Below are positions 19,986 to 29,868 of a DNA stretch of 64,000 nucleotides, piece by piece. A program made the translations under genes and the position numbers. Source of the stretch: Bacteroidales bacterium (GTDB lineage: Bacteria; Bacteroidota; Bacteroidia; Bacteroidales; ML635J-15). The stretch covers positions 208,719 through 272,718 of the forward strand of contig JAISPG010000028.1 in NCBI GenBank assembly GCA_031275085.1. Direction: 5' to 3'. The notes under the pieces are model-generated. The model was not told the DNA's origin, did not search any database, and saw nothing but the letters and a program-made list of their open reading frames with translations. The stretch's first letter is position 1; each line of letters begins with the position of its first letter.

Positions 19986-21071
19986 ATGAACTTATCGGAA
20001 CAAAATATTGATGGTAATTATATATTATTTGATGATCCGCTTACTCAATTTGCGGCAATGATTGAAGATATAAAAACTGCTAATCATAGTATATTCCTAC
20101 AAACGTATAAGTTTGGAAATGATGTTATCGGTGAAAAATTTAAAGTAGAGCTTACAAAAAAAGCAAAACAAGGGATAAAAGTTGTTCTTTTGATTGATTC
20201 ATGGGGAACGGGAGTTACTGAAAGATATTTTTCAGAAATGATATCTTTCGGAGGAAGAGTAAAATTTTTCAAGAAAATAAAGTTCAGCCTTGATCTTTTC
20301 TCTGCCAACCATAGAAGGAATCACAGAAAAATGCTTATTATTGACGAAAAAACTACATATATAGGTTCTTCTAATATAACAAATTACTGTATAAACTGGC
20401 GGGAAAGCTGTTTGAGGATAAAAGGGAGTATCGCAAAAGTATTTAAAAAGATATTTTTTGATGATTATCATATTTCTAATAAATTCTATCAGAACAAAAA
20501 AAATTTCTCGACAAAATTAAAACATGACGGAATTGAAATTATCAGGGATATACCAAGTAACAGGATACAACCTACCAGAGATAAATTCCGCAAACTGATA
20601 AATAAAGCTCAAAAAAATATTATTATTGAAACTCCTTATTTTCTTCCGGGGAGTTCATTAAGGAAAGCAATTGCAGACGCACTTTTAAGAGGAGTAAAAG
20701 TTAAAATTATAATACCGCAGAACTCCGACGTAAGGTTATTCGATATACTAAGGAACAAATACCTGGGACAGTATCATAAAAACGGGGTAGAAATAGTGGA
20801 ATATACTCCCAATAACTTACATGCAAAGGTTTTTCTGATAGATGATTCAACATTTGTTCTTGGTTCAAGTAATTTTGATTATCGTAGTTTCAGATTTATG
20901 CATGAAATAAATATTTGCGGTCAGAATCCTGAGATCATAAGGCTTATACAAAACCACCTTACCGAAACTGAAAGCGAATCTGTTCCATTTAATTATGATA
21001 ATTGGAAAAACCGCAGGTTAAGTACAAAAGCAATTGAAAGGTTACTGGTTCCGCTAAGACACTTTTTTTAA
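19986..21071 (+). CDS. Phospholipase D / cardiolipin synthase-like protein
   Basis: Two HKD motifs: NHRKMLIIDEKTTYIGSSN and LHAKVFLIDDSTFVLGSSNFD. Start moved to MNLSEQNIDG. Confidence 0.88.
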   Translation: MNLSEQNIDGNYILFDDPLTQFAAMIEDIKTANHSIFLQTYKFGNDVIGEKFKVELTKKAKQGIKVVLLIDSWGTGVTERYFSEMISFGGRVKFFKKIKFSLDLFSANHRRNHRKMLIIDEKTTYIGSSNITNYCINWRESCLRIKGSIAKVFKKIFFDDYHISNKFYQNKKNFSTKLKHDGIEIIRDIPSNRIQPTRDKFRKLINKAQKNIIIETPYFLPGSSLRKAIADALLRGVKVKIIIPQNSDVRLFDILRNKYLGQYHKNGVEIVEYTPNNLHAKVFLIDDSTFVLGSSNFDYRSFRFMHEINICGQNPEIIRLIQNHLTETESESVPFNYDNWKNRRLSTKAIERLLVPLRHFF

Positions 21072-21174
21072 CCTAAAATTGCAACTTTTTATCCTGTACT
21101 GCCAGCCTAAACCTTAGTTTTAGATCGATATAAAAAGCAGGTGAAGATTTGTGGCTCCAATATATGTTTAAATG

Positions 21175-21248
21175 AGTAGCTACTTAAATAAATTTAGTAG
21201 CCACTAAATTGCAAACGGGTAGCTACTCGTTTGAATTAAGTAGCTACT
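21175..21248. repeat. Array of four AGTAGCTACT-type palindromes at 21-22 bp spacing
   Basis: Copies at 21175, 21196 (AGTAGCCACT), 21218 (GGTAGCTACT), 21239. Confidence 0.88.
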
Positions 21249-21360
21249 CATTTAAATTTGCCTACTTATACCTTCTTGAATTTTGCAGTATCAAATATTT
21301 TCCGCAGTTTATTAACCTGAAATAAAATTACTCCTATTTTTTGCTGATGGTGTTATATTC

Positions 21361-21401
21361 AAGTTTCCGGGGATTTTGCAAAGCAAAATCCCCGGAAACT
21401 T
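21361..21401. repeat. Perfect inverted repeat, 19-bp arms, 3-nt loop
   Basis: AAGTTTCCGGGGATTTTGC aaa GCAAAATCCCCGGAAACTT. Confidence 0.92.
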
Positions 21402-21651
21402 TATAAATTCAGCACAAGTTTGTACCTTGTTTTATGTTGTCAAAAAGTAGGTCATTAATCCCTTAGAATCGAATATTTGAATTTGATACTGTATAGGGAT
21501 ACGAATAATACAATGACAAAAATACTTTTGGTACAGCCTCTTTATTATTTCATAAATGACACAAACCAATACTTATCTAAACTCAGGTTCTAAAGTAAAA
21601 CACCACCTTTATTCATATCTTAATCTATTGATATTTCAGGCTGTCCAAATA

Positions 21652-21687
21652 AAAAAAAACAGCAAACTTTAGTTTGCTGTTTTTTTT
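21652..21687 (-). terminator. Rho-independent terminator of T9SS cargo gene 21721-24618
   Basis: AAAAAAAACAGCAAACT tt AGTTTGCTGTTTTTTTT. Confidence 0.85.
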
Positions 21688-21720
21688 ATCAATTATTTTA
21701 AAACTTTTATATTAAAAGTT

Positions 21721-24618
21721 TTATTCTATTATAACTTTATGTGTACTTACACCATTGTTATTTTCAACTTTAACAAAATACATACCTGCTGATTGAGTAA
21801 AGCTAACTTCTGAACCGGCATTTACATTATGTGTTTCAATTATTCTTCCTGTCATGTCAATAACTTTAACAACAGAATTTTCTGAAACTAATATATTTAC
21901 CAAACCACTTGATGGGTTTGGATAAATGCTAACTTCATTAGTTAAATCATAAATAGGAGCGCCGGATTGATCTTCTTCAATAGAAATATTATCAATATAC
22001 AAATAATATTTATAATAAGAGAAATAATTAATTGCAACAAATTTAGTTCCGACAGGTGCAGTTCCTAAATATTCTGTATATGTTACAGCACCTGACGCAC
22101 CTGTAACAGTTTGCTCTTCACCCCATGTAAATGCACTTATATCATTTGTAGTAGTGGAATAGCCTACTTTAAATGTTTCAACTGCAGATGATGAGGTATG
22201 AGGGGCATAATAGAAACTTATTTTTAAACCTAAGCTTGTAACTGGCAACTCAGGAGATATTAAATATTGATTATAATCGGAAGCTGTACTAAATGAAGAA
22301 AATCTCCAGGAATATGTTCCTTCATAAGGTTCTTCATATATACCTAAAGTATTTGTAGTTGAATTATTGATTGCTGTCCAGCATAAATAAGAATCGTCTT
22401 CGAAATCCTCAGTAAACGGGAAAGTAATAGCACCGCTACAATCAACAGCTGTTGTAAAAGTATAAGGACCTGCCCAATCCGATTCATCAGATACTCCACA
22501 AACAGATTTTACATAAAAATCATATTGGGTCATTTCAGTTAAACCTGTCAATGTGTAAGGATTAGTAACATCCTGATCAATTAAAGTTCCTGCTGTTTCA
22601 ACATCAAAACCGGTAGTTCCGTATTTTATGTACCATTCAGTAGCAGGACCATTTTCTGTCCATGAAAGAACTGCCTGATCAAACTCAATATCTGTTGCAT
22701 CTAAATTTGACGGATCATTACATGCTGTAGGATCCAATTTGGTTTTAAATGTCCAGCTATAGTCTCTGTCGAGATTGTCTGTTCCGTCGGAAACAGAACC
22801 TGCTCCTATTGTAACAGTATATTGAGTGTTGTATTCCAGATCATCATGTGCGATAGTTAATACATTGTTATTTATAGAAGGTACCCATCCTGTAACAGTT
22901 GGTATAATTGTAATTAAATTAAAATCAACTTCTGTAACATCAACAGTAAAAGTAGCAGATATTGTTGCATTAACTTCCTGATCCAAAGAATTATCTTCAG
23001 GAGTAACTAAAGATACATAAGGACCAATAGGTTTATTTGTTGATACAAAAGTCGCATATTGCTCACTTATTGTTAAATCATTAATTGTAACAAATAATCC
23101 TGTAGTTATATCATAATATCCAAATAAATAATCAGTTCCACAAGTAAGGCTGTATAACCTTCCTGTAGCATAGTCAAATGTCACATCCTGTCCGTAGTTT
23201 ATTGATATTCCATGAACACCGACAAGCTCAAACAAACCTGTTTGCGTATCTATTTTATAAAGGCTTCCTCCTGTAGTTCTGGAAGGAGCATACAAGTACC
23301 CATCAGATGCCATATCCATTGCAATAACAGAAATAGCAGTAGTTCCGAACTGTCCTATTATTGTTGCTGCGTATGTTTCCATATTTAATGAATATATAGC
23401 CGGAACCCCATCACTATTGAGCACCAATGCATATACAACATCATTAGTCCAGTCATAAGCAATTGACAATATTGATGCACCTGGGCCTGTTGGAGTTCCT
23501 GTAATTGTACCGGTCTTTTCGTAATATCCAAAGGGAGTAACAATTCCAATATCATTATTACTATAAAGCCTGTAAATATAATCTCCTATAAATTCTTCAC
23601 CCATTGGAAAAACAGAAGTTGGATAATTATCAGAAACAGGAGTAAACTGATAGTTTTGCATATTTAAAGTTTGATATTCTTCAGTATCTACATTGCCTGC
23701 ATAAAATTCCTGATAATAACCGGCTTTGAAATCTTGTACTTTTGTATTATTACTTTGGTCATCATCTGTTAGAGTAAGTGTTGCTGTCATTGTATATTCT
23801 CCGGTAGCAGGTGTCCATGTGTCCGGCATTTCAGCAATATATGTACTTAATACCTGGATAGTTGAACTTCCATTAAAAGTAGACGTATAAACATCTGATG
23901 TTCCGTTATTAATCACTAAAGTAACACTGTATGTGCTTATATCTGTAGCACCCATGTTTCTAAGTTCAACTTTTGGAGTAATTACTTTATCTGCCAGCCA
24001 AGACTCCGGAGTTATAGCTACAATTGCCAAATCTGTTCCTGTTGCAGGTAAAACCGTTACAGTACCTTCATCATCAGATGTTCCATAATAGCTATAGCCA
24101 TCGCCTGCTGCATACCAATCAATGTTCATATTACCTGTAAATGAAGCATCAATAGTCACATTTACAGTCCATGATGCAACACCATATAAAAGTCCATCAT
24201 ACGATTGCCCAGCCATATCTCCCCAAGAAGTAGTTATGCCATTTCCGGTTTCGCCATTCCACTCCAAATCAAAATCAGTAGCAGAATTAACTGTAACTCC
24301 AGTAGGAAAAGTTAAAGATATACCATCAACGTATTCGTATTCAACCGGAGTAAAATCACATTCAAAAACCATATCAAATGTTCTTCCTGCAATATAATAA
24401 TCAGGACCAGTTACTGAGCCCATAATGATTTTTGTTCCATTCTCATCTTTTTTAGATTTATTAAAAGGAACAGCTCTAATATAGTCTTTTCCTGTTGCCT
24501 TTTCTAATAATTCTTTAGCAGCCAAATCTTTCATTTGCTTTTTCGCGACCTGGGCATTCGCTTGTCCTATATTAAGCATGACAAGTGCTGCAACAAATAA
24601 AATTAGTAATTTTTTCAT
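21721..24618 (-). CDS. Large secreted protein with fibronectin III-like, Ig-like and MAM-like modules and T9SS type A sorting domain
   Basis: Signal peptide; 'PSNLDATDIEFDQAVLSWTENGPATEWYIKYG' FN3-like; C-term 'VSIYPNPSSGLVNILVSENS...GMYFVKVENNNGVSTHKVIIE'. Confidence 0.87.
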   Translation of the reverse strand: MKKLLILFVAALVMLNIGQANAQVAKKQMKDLAAKELLEKATGKDYIRAVPFNKSKKDENGTKIIMGSVTGPDYYIAGRTFDMVFECDFTPVEYEYVDGISLTFPTGVTVNSATDFDLEWNGETGNGITTSWGDMAGQSYDGLLYGVASWTVNVTIDASFTGNMNIDWYAAGDGYSYYGTSDDEGTVTVLPATGTDLAIVAITPESWLADKVITPKVELRNMGATDISTYSVTLVINNGTSDVYTSTFNGSSTIQVLSTYIAEMPDTWTPATGEYTMTATLTLTDDDQSNNTKVQDFKAGYYQEFYAGNVDTEEYQTLNMQNYQFTPVSDNYPTSVFPMGEEFIGDYIYRLYSNNDIGIVTPFGYYEKTGTITGTPTGPGASILSIAYDWTNDVVYALVLNSDGVPAIYSLNMETYAATIIGQFGTTAISVIAMDMASDGYLYAPSRTTGGSLYKIDTQTGLFELVGVHGISINYGQDVTFDYATGRLYSLTCGTDYLFGYYDITTGLFVTINDLTISEQYATFVSTNKPIGPYVSLVTPEDNSLDQEVNATISATFTVDVTEVDFNLITIIPTVTGWVPSINNNVLTIAHDDLEYNTQYTVTIGAGSVSDGTDNLDRDYSWTFKTKLDPTACNDPSNLDATDIEFDQAVLSWTENGPATEWYIKYGTTGFDVETAGTLIDQDVTNPYTLTGLTEMTQYDFYVKSVCGVSDESDWAGPYTFTTAVDCSGAITFPFTEDFEDDSYLCWTAINNSTTNTLGIYEEPYEGTYSWRFSSFSTASDYNQYLISPELPVTSLGLKISFYYAPHTSSSAVETFKVGYSTTTNDISAFTWGEEQTVTGASGAVTYTEYLGTAPVGTKFVAINYFSYYKYYLYIDNISIEEDQSGAPIYDLTNEVSIYPNPSSGLVNILVSENSVVKVIDMTGRIIETHNVNAGSEVSFTQSAGMYFVKVENNNGVSTHKVIIE

Positions 24619-24661
24619 CTCATTAAATTTTAGTTAATATTTAAGTATTATATGTTTGATA

Positions 24662-24669
24662 CAAAGTTA
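24662..24669 (-). promoter_or_regulatory. Bacteroidota-type -7 element (TAACTTTG)
   Basis: Minus strand TAACTTTG matches TAnnTTTG; conserved with the paralogue's upstream region. Confidence 0.55.
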
Positions 24670-24804
24670 AACTAAATTTTAAAACAAAGAATAAATATTT
24701 GTCAGTTTTTATAACCTGGCGGTCAGATTAAATATAAAATAATTATCGGATATTATTCTTAAGCAGATTTTATCAAAAGTATATCCGATTAAAACTATCC
24801 TAAT

Positions 24805-24838
24805 AAAAAAACAGCAAACTAAAGTTTGCTGTTTTTTT
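24805..24838 (-). terminator. Rho-independent terminator of T9SS cargo gene 24872-27934
   Basis: AAAAAAACAGCAAACT aa AGTTTGCTGTTTTTTT; near-copy of 21652-21687. Confidence 0.85.
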
Positions 24839-24871
24839 ATCAATTATTTTAAAACTTTTACACTAAAAGTT

Positions 24872-27800
24872 TTATTCTATTATAACTTTATGTGTACTTA
24901 CGCCATTATTGTTTTCAACTTTAACGAAATACATACCTGCTGATTGTGTAAAGCTAACTTCTGAACCGGCATTTACATTATGTGTTTCAATTAATTTTCC
25001 TGTAACATCATAAACTTGTACTGTAGATTTTTCAGAAACCAACACGTTTACCTGCCCGTTTGAAGGATTTGGATATACACTGACTTCGTTATCTGTTAAT
25101 GCCGGAGTTATTCCTACTTTATAATCTACTTTTACATCATCAATTTTTATATAAAATTTATCTGTACATTCATTATGAACAAATGCTATATAAATAGTTT
25201 GTCCTGCATAACTTACCAAAGAAATAATTCTATTTTCCCAAGTAGTGGAGTTTAAAGTTTCTTCAAAGACACTAGTAAAATCAGACGGATTAGTTCCGGT
25301 TGTAGAAATCATTACTTCATAATGATCACCAAGAGCATCAGGATCTTGTGCTGCAACCCAATAAGTCAATTCTAAGTTACTAGCCGAAGGAATTGATAGC
25401 TGTGGAGTAATCAAATAATTATCAGGAGTTAACGCTGAAGGATTCACCCATGAAGCTGAAGCGGCAGATTTTGTTCCGGTATGAGCAGAGCCTGTAAAAT
25501 TATAAGAAAACCAATTCATTCCATCACCATCATTATCTATCATTGTCCAACATGAAGGAGGAAAAACTTCGCCTTCAAAACCTTCTGTCCATGGAAATGT
25601 AGAAATAGCTTGACATACAGTATTTGTTACGGTTACTTCAACAGAATTATTCGTAGCAATTGCATCATCTTCTAAAATAACAGTAACTTTAATTGTATGA
25701 TCACCAGCAGCAGATAAATCTGCAGTAGCAGTAAATGTATATTCTGCTTGCTCAAAACTTGCAATGCTTTCTGTATAAGTTTCTGTATCAACAAGTGTTC
25801 CATCAACTTCTAATTTTATTGAAAAATTAGAAATTGCATCACTACCACTATTTTTAATAATAGCTTTTACTATTTCTGAATCACTAAGATTGATTCCTGA
25901 AACAGGTTCTGTTATTGATAAAACTTCAGCATCTACAATTCCTGAAAATTCTACAATCGAAATATCATCAATATATAAATAATATTTATAATTTGACATG
26001 TAGTGAATTGTAATATATTTAGTACCAGCAGGAACAACAGTTGCATATTGAGAATAAGTTAAGGTTGAAGAACCTGTTACAGTTTGCTCATCCTCCCATA
26101 TAAATGCACTTATGTCATTTGTAGTAGTAGAATAGCCTACTCTAAATGTTTCTATTGAATATGATGAGGTATGAGGGGCATAATAGAAACTTACTCTTAA
26201 GTTTGATGTTGAAGTTGGTAATTCCGGTGTTATTAAATATTGATTATAATCGGAAGCTGTATTATATGAAGAAAATCTCCAGGAATATGTTCCTTCATGA
26301 GGTGTTTCTCGTATATCTAAAGTATTTGTAGTTGAATTATTGATTGCAGTCCAGCATAAATACGAATCGCTTTCGAAATTCTCAGTAAATGGGAAAGTAA
26401 TAGCAACACTACAATCAACAGCTGTTGTAAAAGTATAAGGTCCAACCCATTCAGATTCTTCAGATGTTCCACAGATAGATTTTACATAAAAATCATATCC
26501 GGTTGACGCTGTTAAGTCTTCTAATGTATAAGGATTAGTAACATCCTGATCAATTAAAGTTCCTGCTGTTTCAACATCAAAACCGGTAGCTCCGTATTTT
26601 ATGTACCATTCTGTAGCAGGACCGTTTTCTGTCCAAGAAAGAGTAACTTGATCAAATTCAATATTACTTGCACCTAAGTCTGTTGGATCATTACACGCAC
26701 TTGGATCTAATTCTGTTTTAAAAGTCCACACAACATCATATGTAAGTTCTGTTATAGCAGAAGCTGAAATTGTAATAGTATACTCTGTATTATAGTCAAA
26801 ATCATCATGTGTTATATTTAACTGGTTGTCAACAATAGAAGCAACAACATTACCCGGATCTGGAGAAATGGCAACATTTGTAAGTGTTCCTGCTGTAATA
26901 TTTCTGTTAAAAGCTGCAAATACAGATGCGTCTACTGCAACCTCCTGAGCATCTGCAACAGGTGATAATGTTTCAACAAAAGTGTTTGAGAAGAAAGCTA
27001 CAATTTCTGCATTACCACCTATAGTTCCTAAATCTGTTCCAACACCTGTAGATATATTTATTTCGATCAATTTGCCATTATCATCTTCGTCAGCTAATGC
27101 CCAAAATAATCTGCCTGAAACCGGGTCGAATCCCATAGATTCTGTATAATATGGAACAAATCCTGTATTTCCAATTTGATTAACAGTTCCTGAAACTTTA
27201 TCAATTGAACAGAAATAACCAGTTTCATCTACACCATACAATTGTCCTGTTGGGCTGCAAGCTAATACAGCAAAGTTTCTGTCTAAGGTTGCTACATCCG
27301 CAAATTCTGCAGTTGTCAAATTGATTGTTATAATTTTTGATACATAACTTTCATCTACTAGTTGCACTGTACTCAAAGCAAACATTGTACTAGTAGTAGC
27401 ATCATATGCCATATCGCCACATAGTGCAGACAATGCTGTTGTGTTAGTTACTGTCCAGTCTACTGTTGAAATTTGAACAAGATCGACAGAAATCCATCCA
27501 TATCCAGAAAAATAGTAGCCATTAACCAAATATAAATACCCATTTGCAAATTCGCCACTCCTAGTTGTGTTATTAGAAACATTAATTAAATTTACTTCTA
27601 CTATATCATTAACAGTAGCTGGAGTACCAGACTCAAAATTCACAATTGACCATGCTGTGTTTACGTCGTCGTATATTCTAACTCCATAAAGATTGATTGA
27701 TTCTCCATTTTTAAAACCATTGCTAACCACAATTTCTGATGATTGCCCTGTTGAATTTGTGCTAGTTTCTTTAATTTTAAATTTTGCATCAACATGTAAA

Positions 27801-27934
27801 ACCGGACCTTTTAAGCTTTCTATTTCTTTAAGCTTATTTTCATTCAATGTCATCTTTTCTGACTTTCTAGTTTCTTGTGCATTCACCACGTATCCGGCAA
27901 ATAACACAATAATTAAGAATAGTAACTTTTTCAT
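24872..27934 (-). CDS. Large secreted protein, paralogue of 21721-24618, with T9SS type A sorting domain
   Basis: Signal peptide; FN3-like 'VTLSWTENGPATEWYIKYGATGFDVETAGTLIDQDVTNPYTL'; C-term nearly identical to the neighbour. Confidence 0.87.
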   Translation of the reverse strand: MKKLLFLIIVLFAGYVVNAQETRKSEKMTLNENKLKEIESLKGPVLHVDAKFKIKETSTNSTGQSSEIVVSNGFKNGESINLYGVRIYDDVNTAWSIVNFESGTPATVNDIVEVNLINVSNNTTRSGEFANGYLYLVNGYYFSGYGWISVDLVQISTVDWTVTNTTALSALCGDMAYDATTSTMFALSTVQLVDESYVSKIITINLTTAEFADVATLDRNFAVLACSPTGQLYGVDETGYFCSIDKVSGTVNQIGNTGFVPYYTESMGFDPVSGRLFWALADEDDNGKLIEINISTGVGTDLGTIGGNAEIVAFFSNTFVETLSPVADAQEVAVDASVFAAFNRNITAGTLTNVAISPDPGNVVASIVDNQLNITHDDFDYNTEYTITISASAITELTYDVVWTFKTELDPSACNDPTDLGASNIEFDQVTLSWTENGPATEWYIKYGATGFDVETAGTLIDQDVTNPYTLEDLTASTGYDFYVKSICGTSEESEWVGPYTFTTAVDCSVAITFPFTENFESDSYLCWTAINNSTTNTLDIRETPHEGTYSWRFSSYNTASDYNQYLITPELPTSTSNLRVSFYYAPHTSSYSIETFRVGYSTTTNDISAFIWEDEQTVTGSSTLTYSQYATVVPAGTKYITIHYMSNYKYYLYIDDISIVEFSGIVDAEVLSITEPVSGINLSDSEIVKAIIKNSGSDAISNFSIKLEVDGTLVDTETYTESIASFEQAEYTFTATADLSAAGDHTIKVTVILEDDAIATNNSVEVTVTNTVCQAISTFPWTEGFEGEVFPPSCWTMIDNDGDGMNWFSYNFTGSAHTGTKSAASASWVNPSALTPDNYLITPQLSIPSASNLELTYWVAAQDPDALGDHYEVMISTTGTNPSDFTSVFEETLNSTTWENRIISLVSYAGQTIYIAFVHNECTDKFYIKIDDVKVDYKVGITPALTDNEVSVYPNPSNGQVNVLVSEKSTVQVYDVTGKLIETHNVNAGSEVSFTQSAGMYFVKVENNNGVSTHKVIIE

Positions 27935-27977
27935 CTTATTAAATTTTAATTAATATTAAATCATTATATATTTGACA

Positions 27978-27985
27978 CAAAGTTA
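27978..27985 (-). promoter_or_regulatory. Bacteroidota-type -7 element (TAACTTTG)
   Basis: Minus strand TAACTTTG; same context as 24662-24669. Confidence 0.55.
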
Positions 27986-28051
27986 AGCTAAATTTCAAAA
28001 CAAAATACAAATATTTGTCAGTTTTTATAACCTGATGGTCAGATTAAATAT

Positions 28052-28059
28052 TAATTTTG
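28052..28059 (+). promoter_or_regulatory. Bacteroidota-type -7 element (TAATTTTG) for the histidine kinase operon
   Basis: TAATTTTG matches TAnnTTTG, ~17 nt before the ATG at 28076. Confidence 0.45.
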
Positions 28060-28075
28060 TAAAAAATAATTGTTT

Positions 28076-29032
28076 ATGGTATTAAAAATTGCTCTTGTTA
28101 TTGCTATTATATTCCAGATAATAGCTGCAATAGTTTCCTTAAAACTGACAAAACGTACAAAATATAATCTTTCGTGGATCTTTATTACTCTTGGTTTTGT
28201 ATTTCTGCTTATAAGAAGGGTTATAGAAACCCTACCGTTTTATTCCGATTTTAAACCTCAGGATTTCAGACTATTATATATTTGGTTTGGTGTTGCTTCC
28301 TCTATATTTTTTGCAGTAGGTCTTATATTAATCGGTAAACTTTTTTCTTATATGGAACGTATGGAAAAAGAAAAACGTGCAAGTGAAAAAAGATTTTTAT
28401 CGATTATAATAAAAGCCGAAGAGAATGAACGCAGGCGATTGGCAAAGGATCTTCATGACGGATTGGGACCATTATTATCAACAATAAAAATGTCTGTTTC
28501 CGCATTGAAAAAACAGGAAAATAATGAGCATTCAAAAGAAATTCTTAATAATCTCGACAATGTAATTGTTGAATCCATTAAAAGTATAAAAGATGTTTCA
28601 AATAACCTGAGTCCTCATGTTCTTGATCATTTTGGACTGAATAAAGCCATAAACAACTTTATAGATAAAATTAATACCACAAATACATTAAAAATACACT
28701 TTAAAAGTAATTTAAACGAACAAAGATTTGAACAAAATATAGAATCCGTACTTTACAGGCTTACATGCGAACTTATAAATAATACAATGAAACATGCTAA
28801 TGCCAGCACTGTAAATATTGATCTCAACTATGATATTTATTCTATTAATATGAGATATTCTGATGACGGTATAGGTTTTGAAGTGGATAATTTATTTAAA
28901 CCTCAGGAAAAAAGTACCGGATATTATAATATTTACAGCAGGATCAGCACTTTAAAAGGGAAAATAGATGTTCAGAGTACAGCAGGTAAAGGTGTCGATA
29001 TTTTAATACATATTCCATTTGCTCATGACTAA
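28076..29032 (+). CDS. Membrane sensor histidine kinase (HisKA_3 / NarX type)
   Basis: ENERRRLAKDLHDGLGPLLSTIKM H-box, HATPase_c (RYSDDGIGFEVDN, GYYNIYSRI). Confidence 0.9.
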   Translation: MVLKIALVIAIIFQIIAAIVSLKLTKRTKYNLSWIFITLGFVFLLIRRVIETLPFYSDFKPQDFRLLYIWFGVASSIFFAVGLILIGKLFSYMERMEKEKRASEKRFLSIIIKAEENERRRLAKDLHDGLGPLLSTIKMSVSALKKQENNEHSKEILNNLDNVIVESIKSIKDVSNNLSPHVLDHFGLNKAINNFIDKINTTNTLKIHFKSNLNEQRFEQNIESVLYRLTCELINNTMKHANASTVNIDLNYDIYSINMRYSDDGIGFEVDNLFKPQEKSTGYYNIYSRISTLKGKIDVQSTAGKGVDILIHIPFAHD

Positions 29033-29678
29033 AGATAAAATATTCAATGTAATGATCGTTGATGATCATGCTTTATTCCGTAACGGTTTAAAATTATTAT
29101 TGAATTCTTATAACGATTTTAATGTAGTTGCTGAAGCATCTAATGGTATTGAATTTTTAGATTCGGTTGATGTTTTACCAATTGATGTTGTGCTACTTGA
29201 TATTAATATGCCGGAAATGGACGGAGTAGAAGCTGCCCAGATCGCTCTAAAAAGAAATCCGGAACTTAAAATCGTTACATTATCCATGTATGGTGACGAA
29301 AATTATTATTACAAAATGGTAGAAGCCGGAGTTGCCGGATTTCTACTGAAAGATTCGGATATCGATGAAGTCCATTCTGCCCTGCGTTCTGTTGTGGAAG
29401 GCAGAAGTTATTTCAGTCAGGAATTATTGCAGAATTTGTTGAAAAATATTAAAAATACATCTGAACAAACTAAAAGTGTATCCGAATTATCAGATCGTGA
29501 AATTGAAATAATATTATTGATTTGTCAGGGATATTCTAATGCGGAAATATCAGAAAAGTTATTTCTTAGTAAACGTACTGTTGAAAAACACCGCGCAAAT
29601 ATTCTTGAAAAAACAAATACAAAAAATACTGCCAGCCTTGTAATGTATGCGATAAAAAATAAAATAGTGGATGTGTAG
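29019..29678 (+). CDS. NarL/LuxR-family response regulator
   Basis: Receiver (MIVDDHALFRNGL, VVLLDINMPEMDG) plus LuxR HTH (LSDREIEIILLICQGYSNAEISEKLFLSKRTVEKHRANI); overlaps the kinase. Confidence 0.95.
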   Translation: MLMTKDKIFNVMIVDDHALFRNGLKLLLNSYNDFNVVAEASNGIEFLDSVDVLPIDVVLLDINMPEMDGVEAAQIALKRNPELKIVTLSMYGDENYYYKMVEAGVAGFLLKDSDIDEVHSALRSVVEGRSYFSQELLQNLLKNIKNTSEQTKSVSELSDREIEIILLICQGYSNAEISEKLFLSKRTVEKHRANILEKTNTKNTASLVMYAIKNKIVDV

Positions 29679-29745
29679 TTTATAAGTACCTAGTTTGAAA
29701 AGTTCAGTGTACCTAGTACTTAACTTTTCATTATTCATTCTTAAC

Positions 29746-29820
29746 TTCGGCTTGGTTCGACTTGGTTCGGCTTGGTTCGACTGCGCTCACCAGTCGCCGC
29801 TCAGTAGCCGCCGCTCAGTT
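29746..29820. repeat. Second copy of the ~10-bp-unit degenerate intergenic repeat
   Basis: TTCGGCTTGG|TTCGACTTGG|TTCGGCTTGG|TTCGACTGCG|CTCACCAGTC|GCCGCTCAGT|AGCCGCCGCTCAGT. Confidence 0.8.
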
Positions 29821-29868
29821 CATCGCATTCTTAACTTTTCATTCTTAATTTCCAATTCCATCATCTTG

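Noticed and set aside
19986-21071. PLD-family protein as a defence nuclease
   Set aside because: Two HKD motifs and overall layout fit cardiolipin synthase; no associated defence genes.
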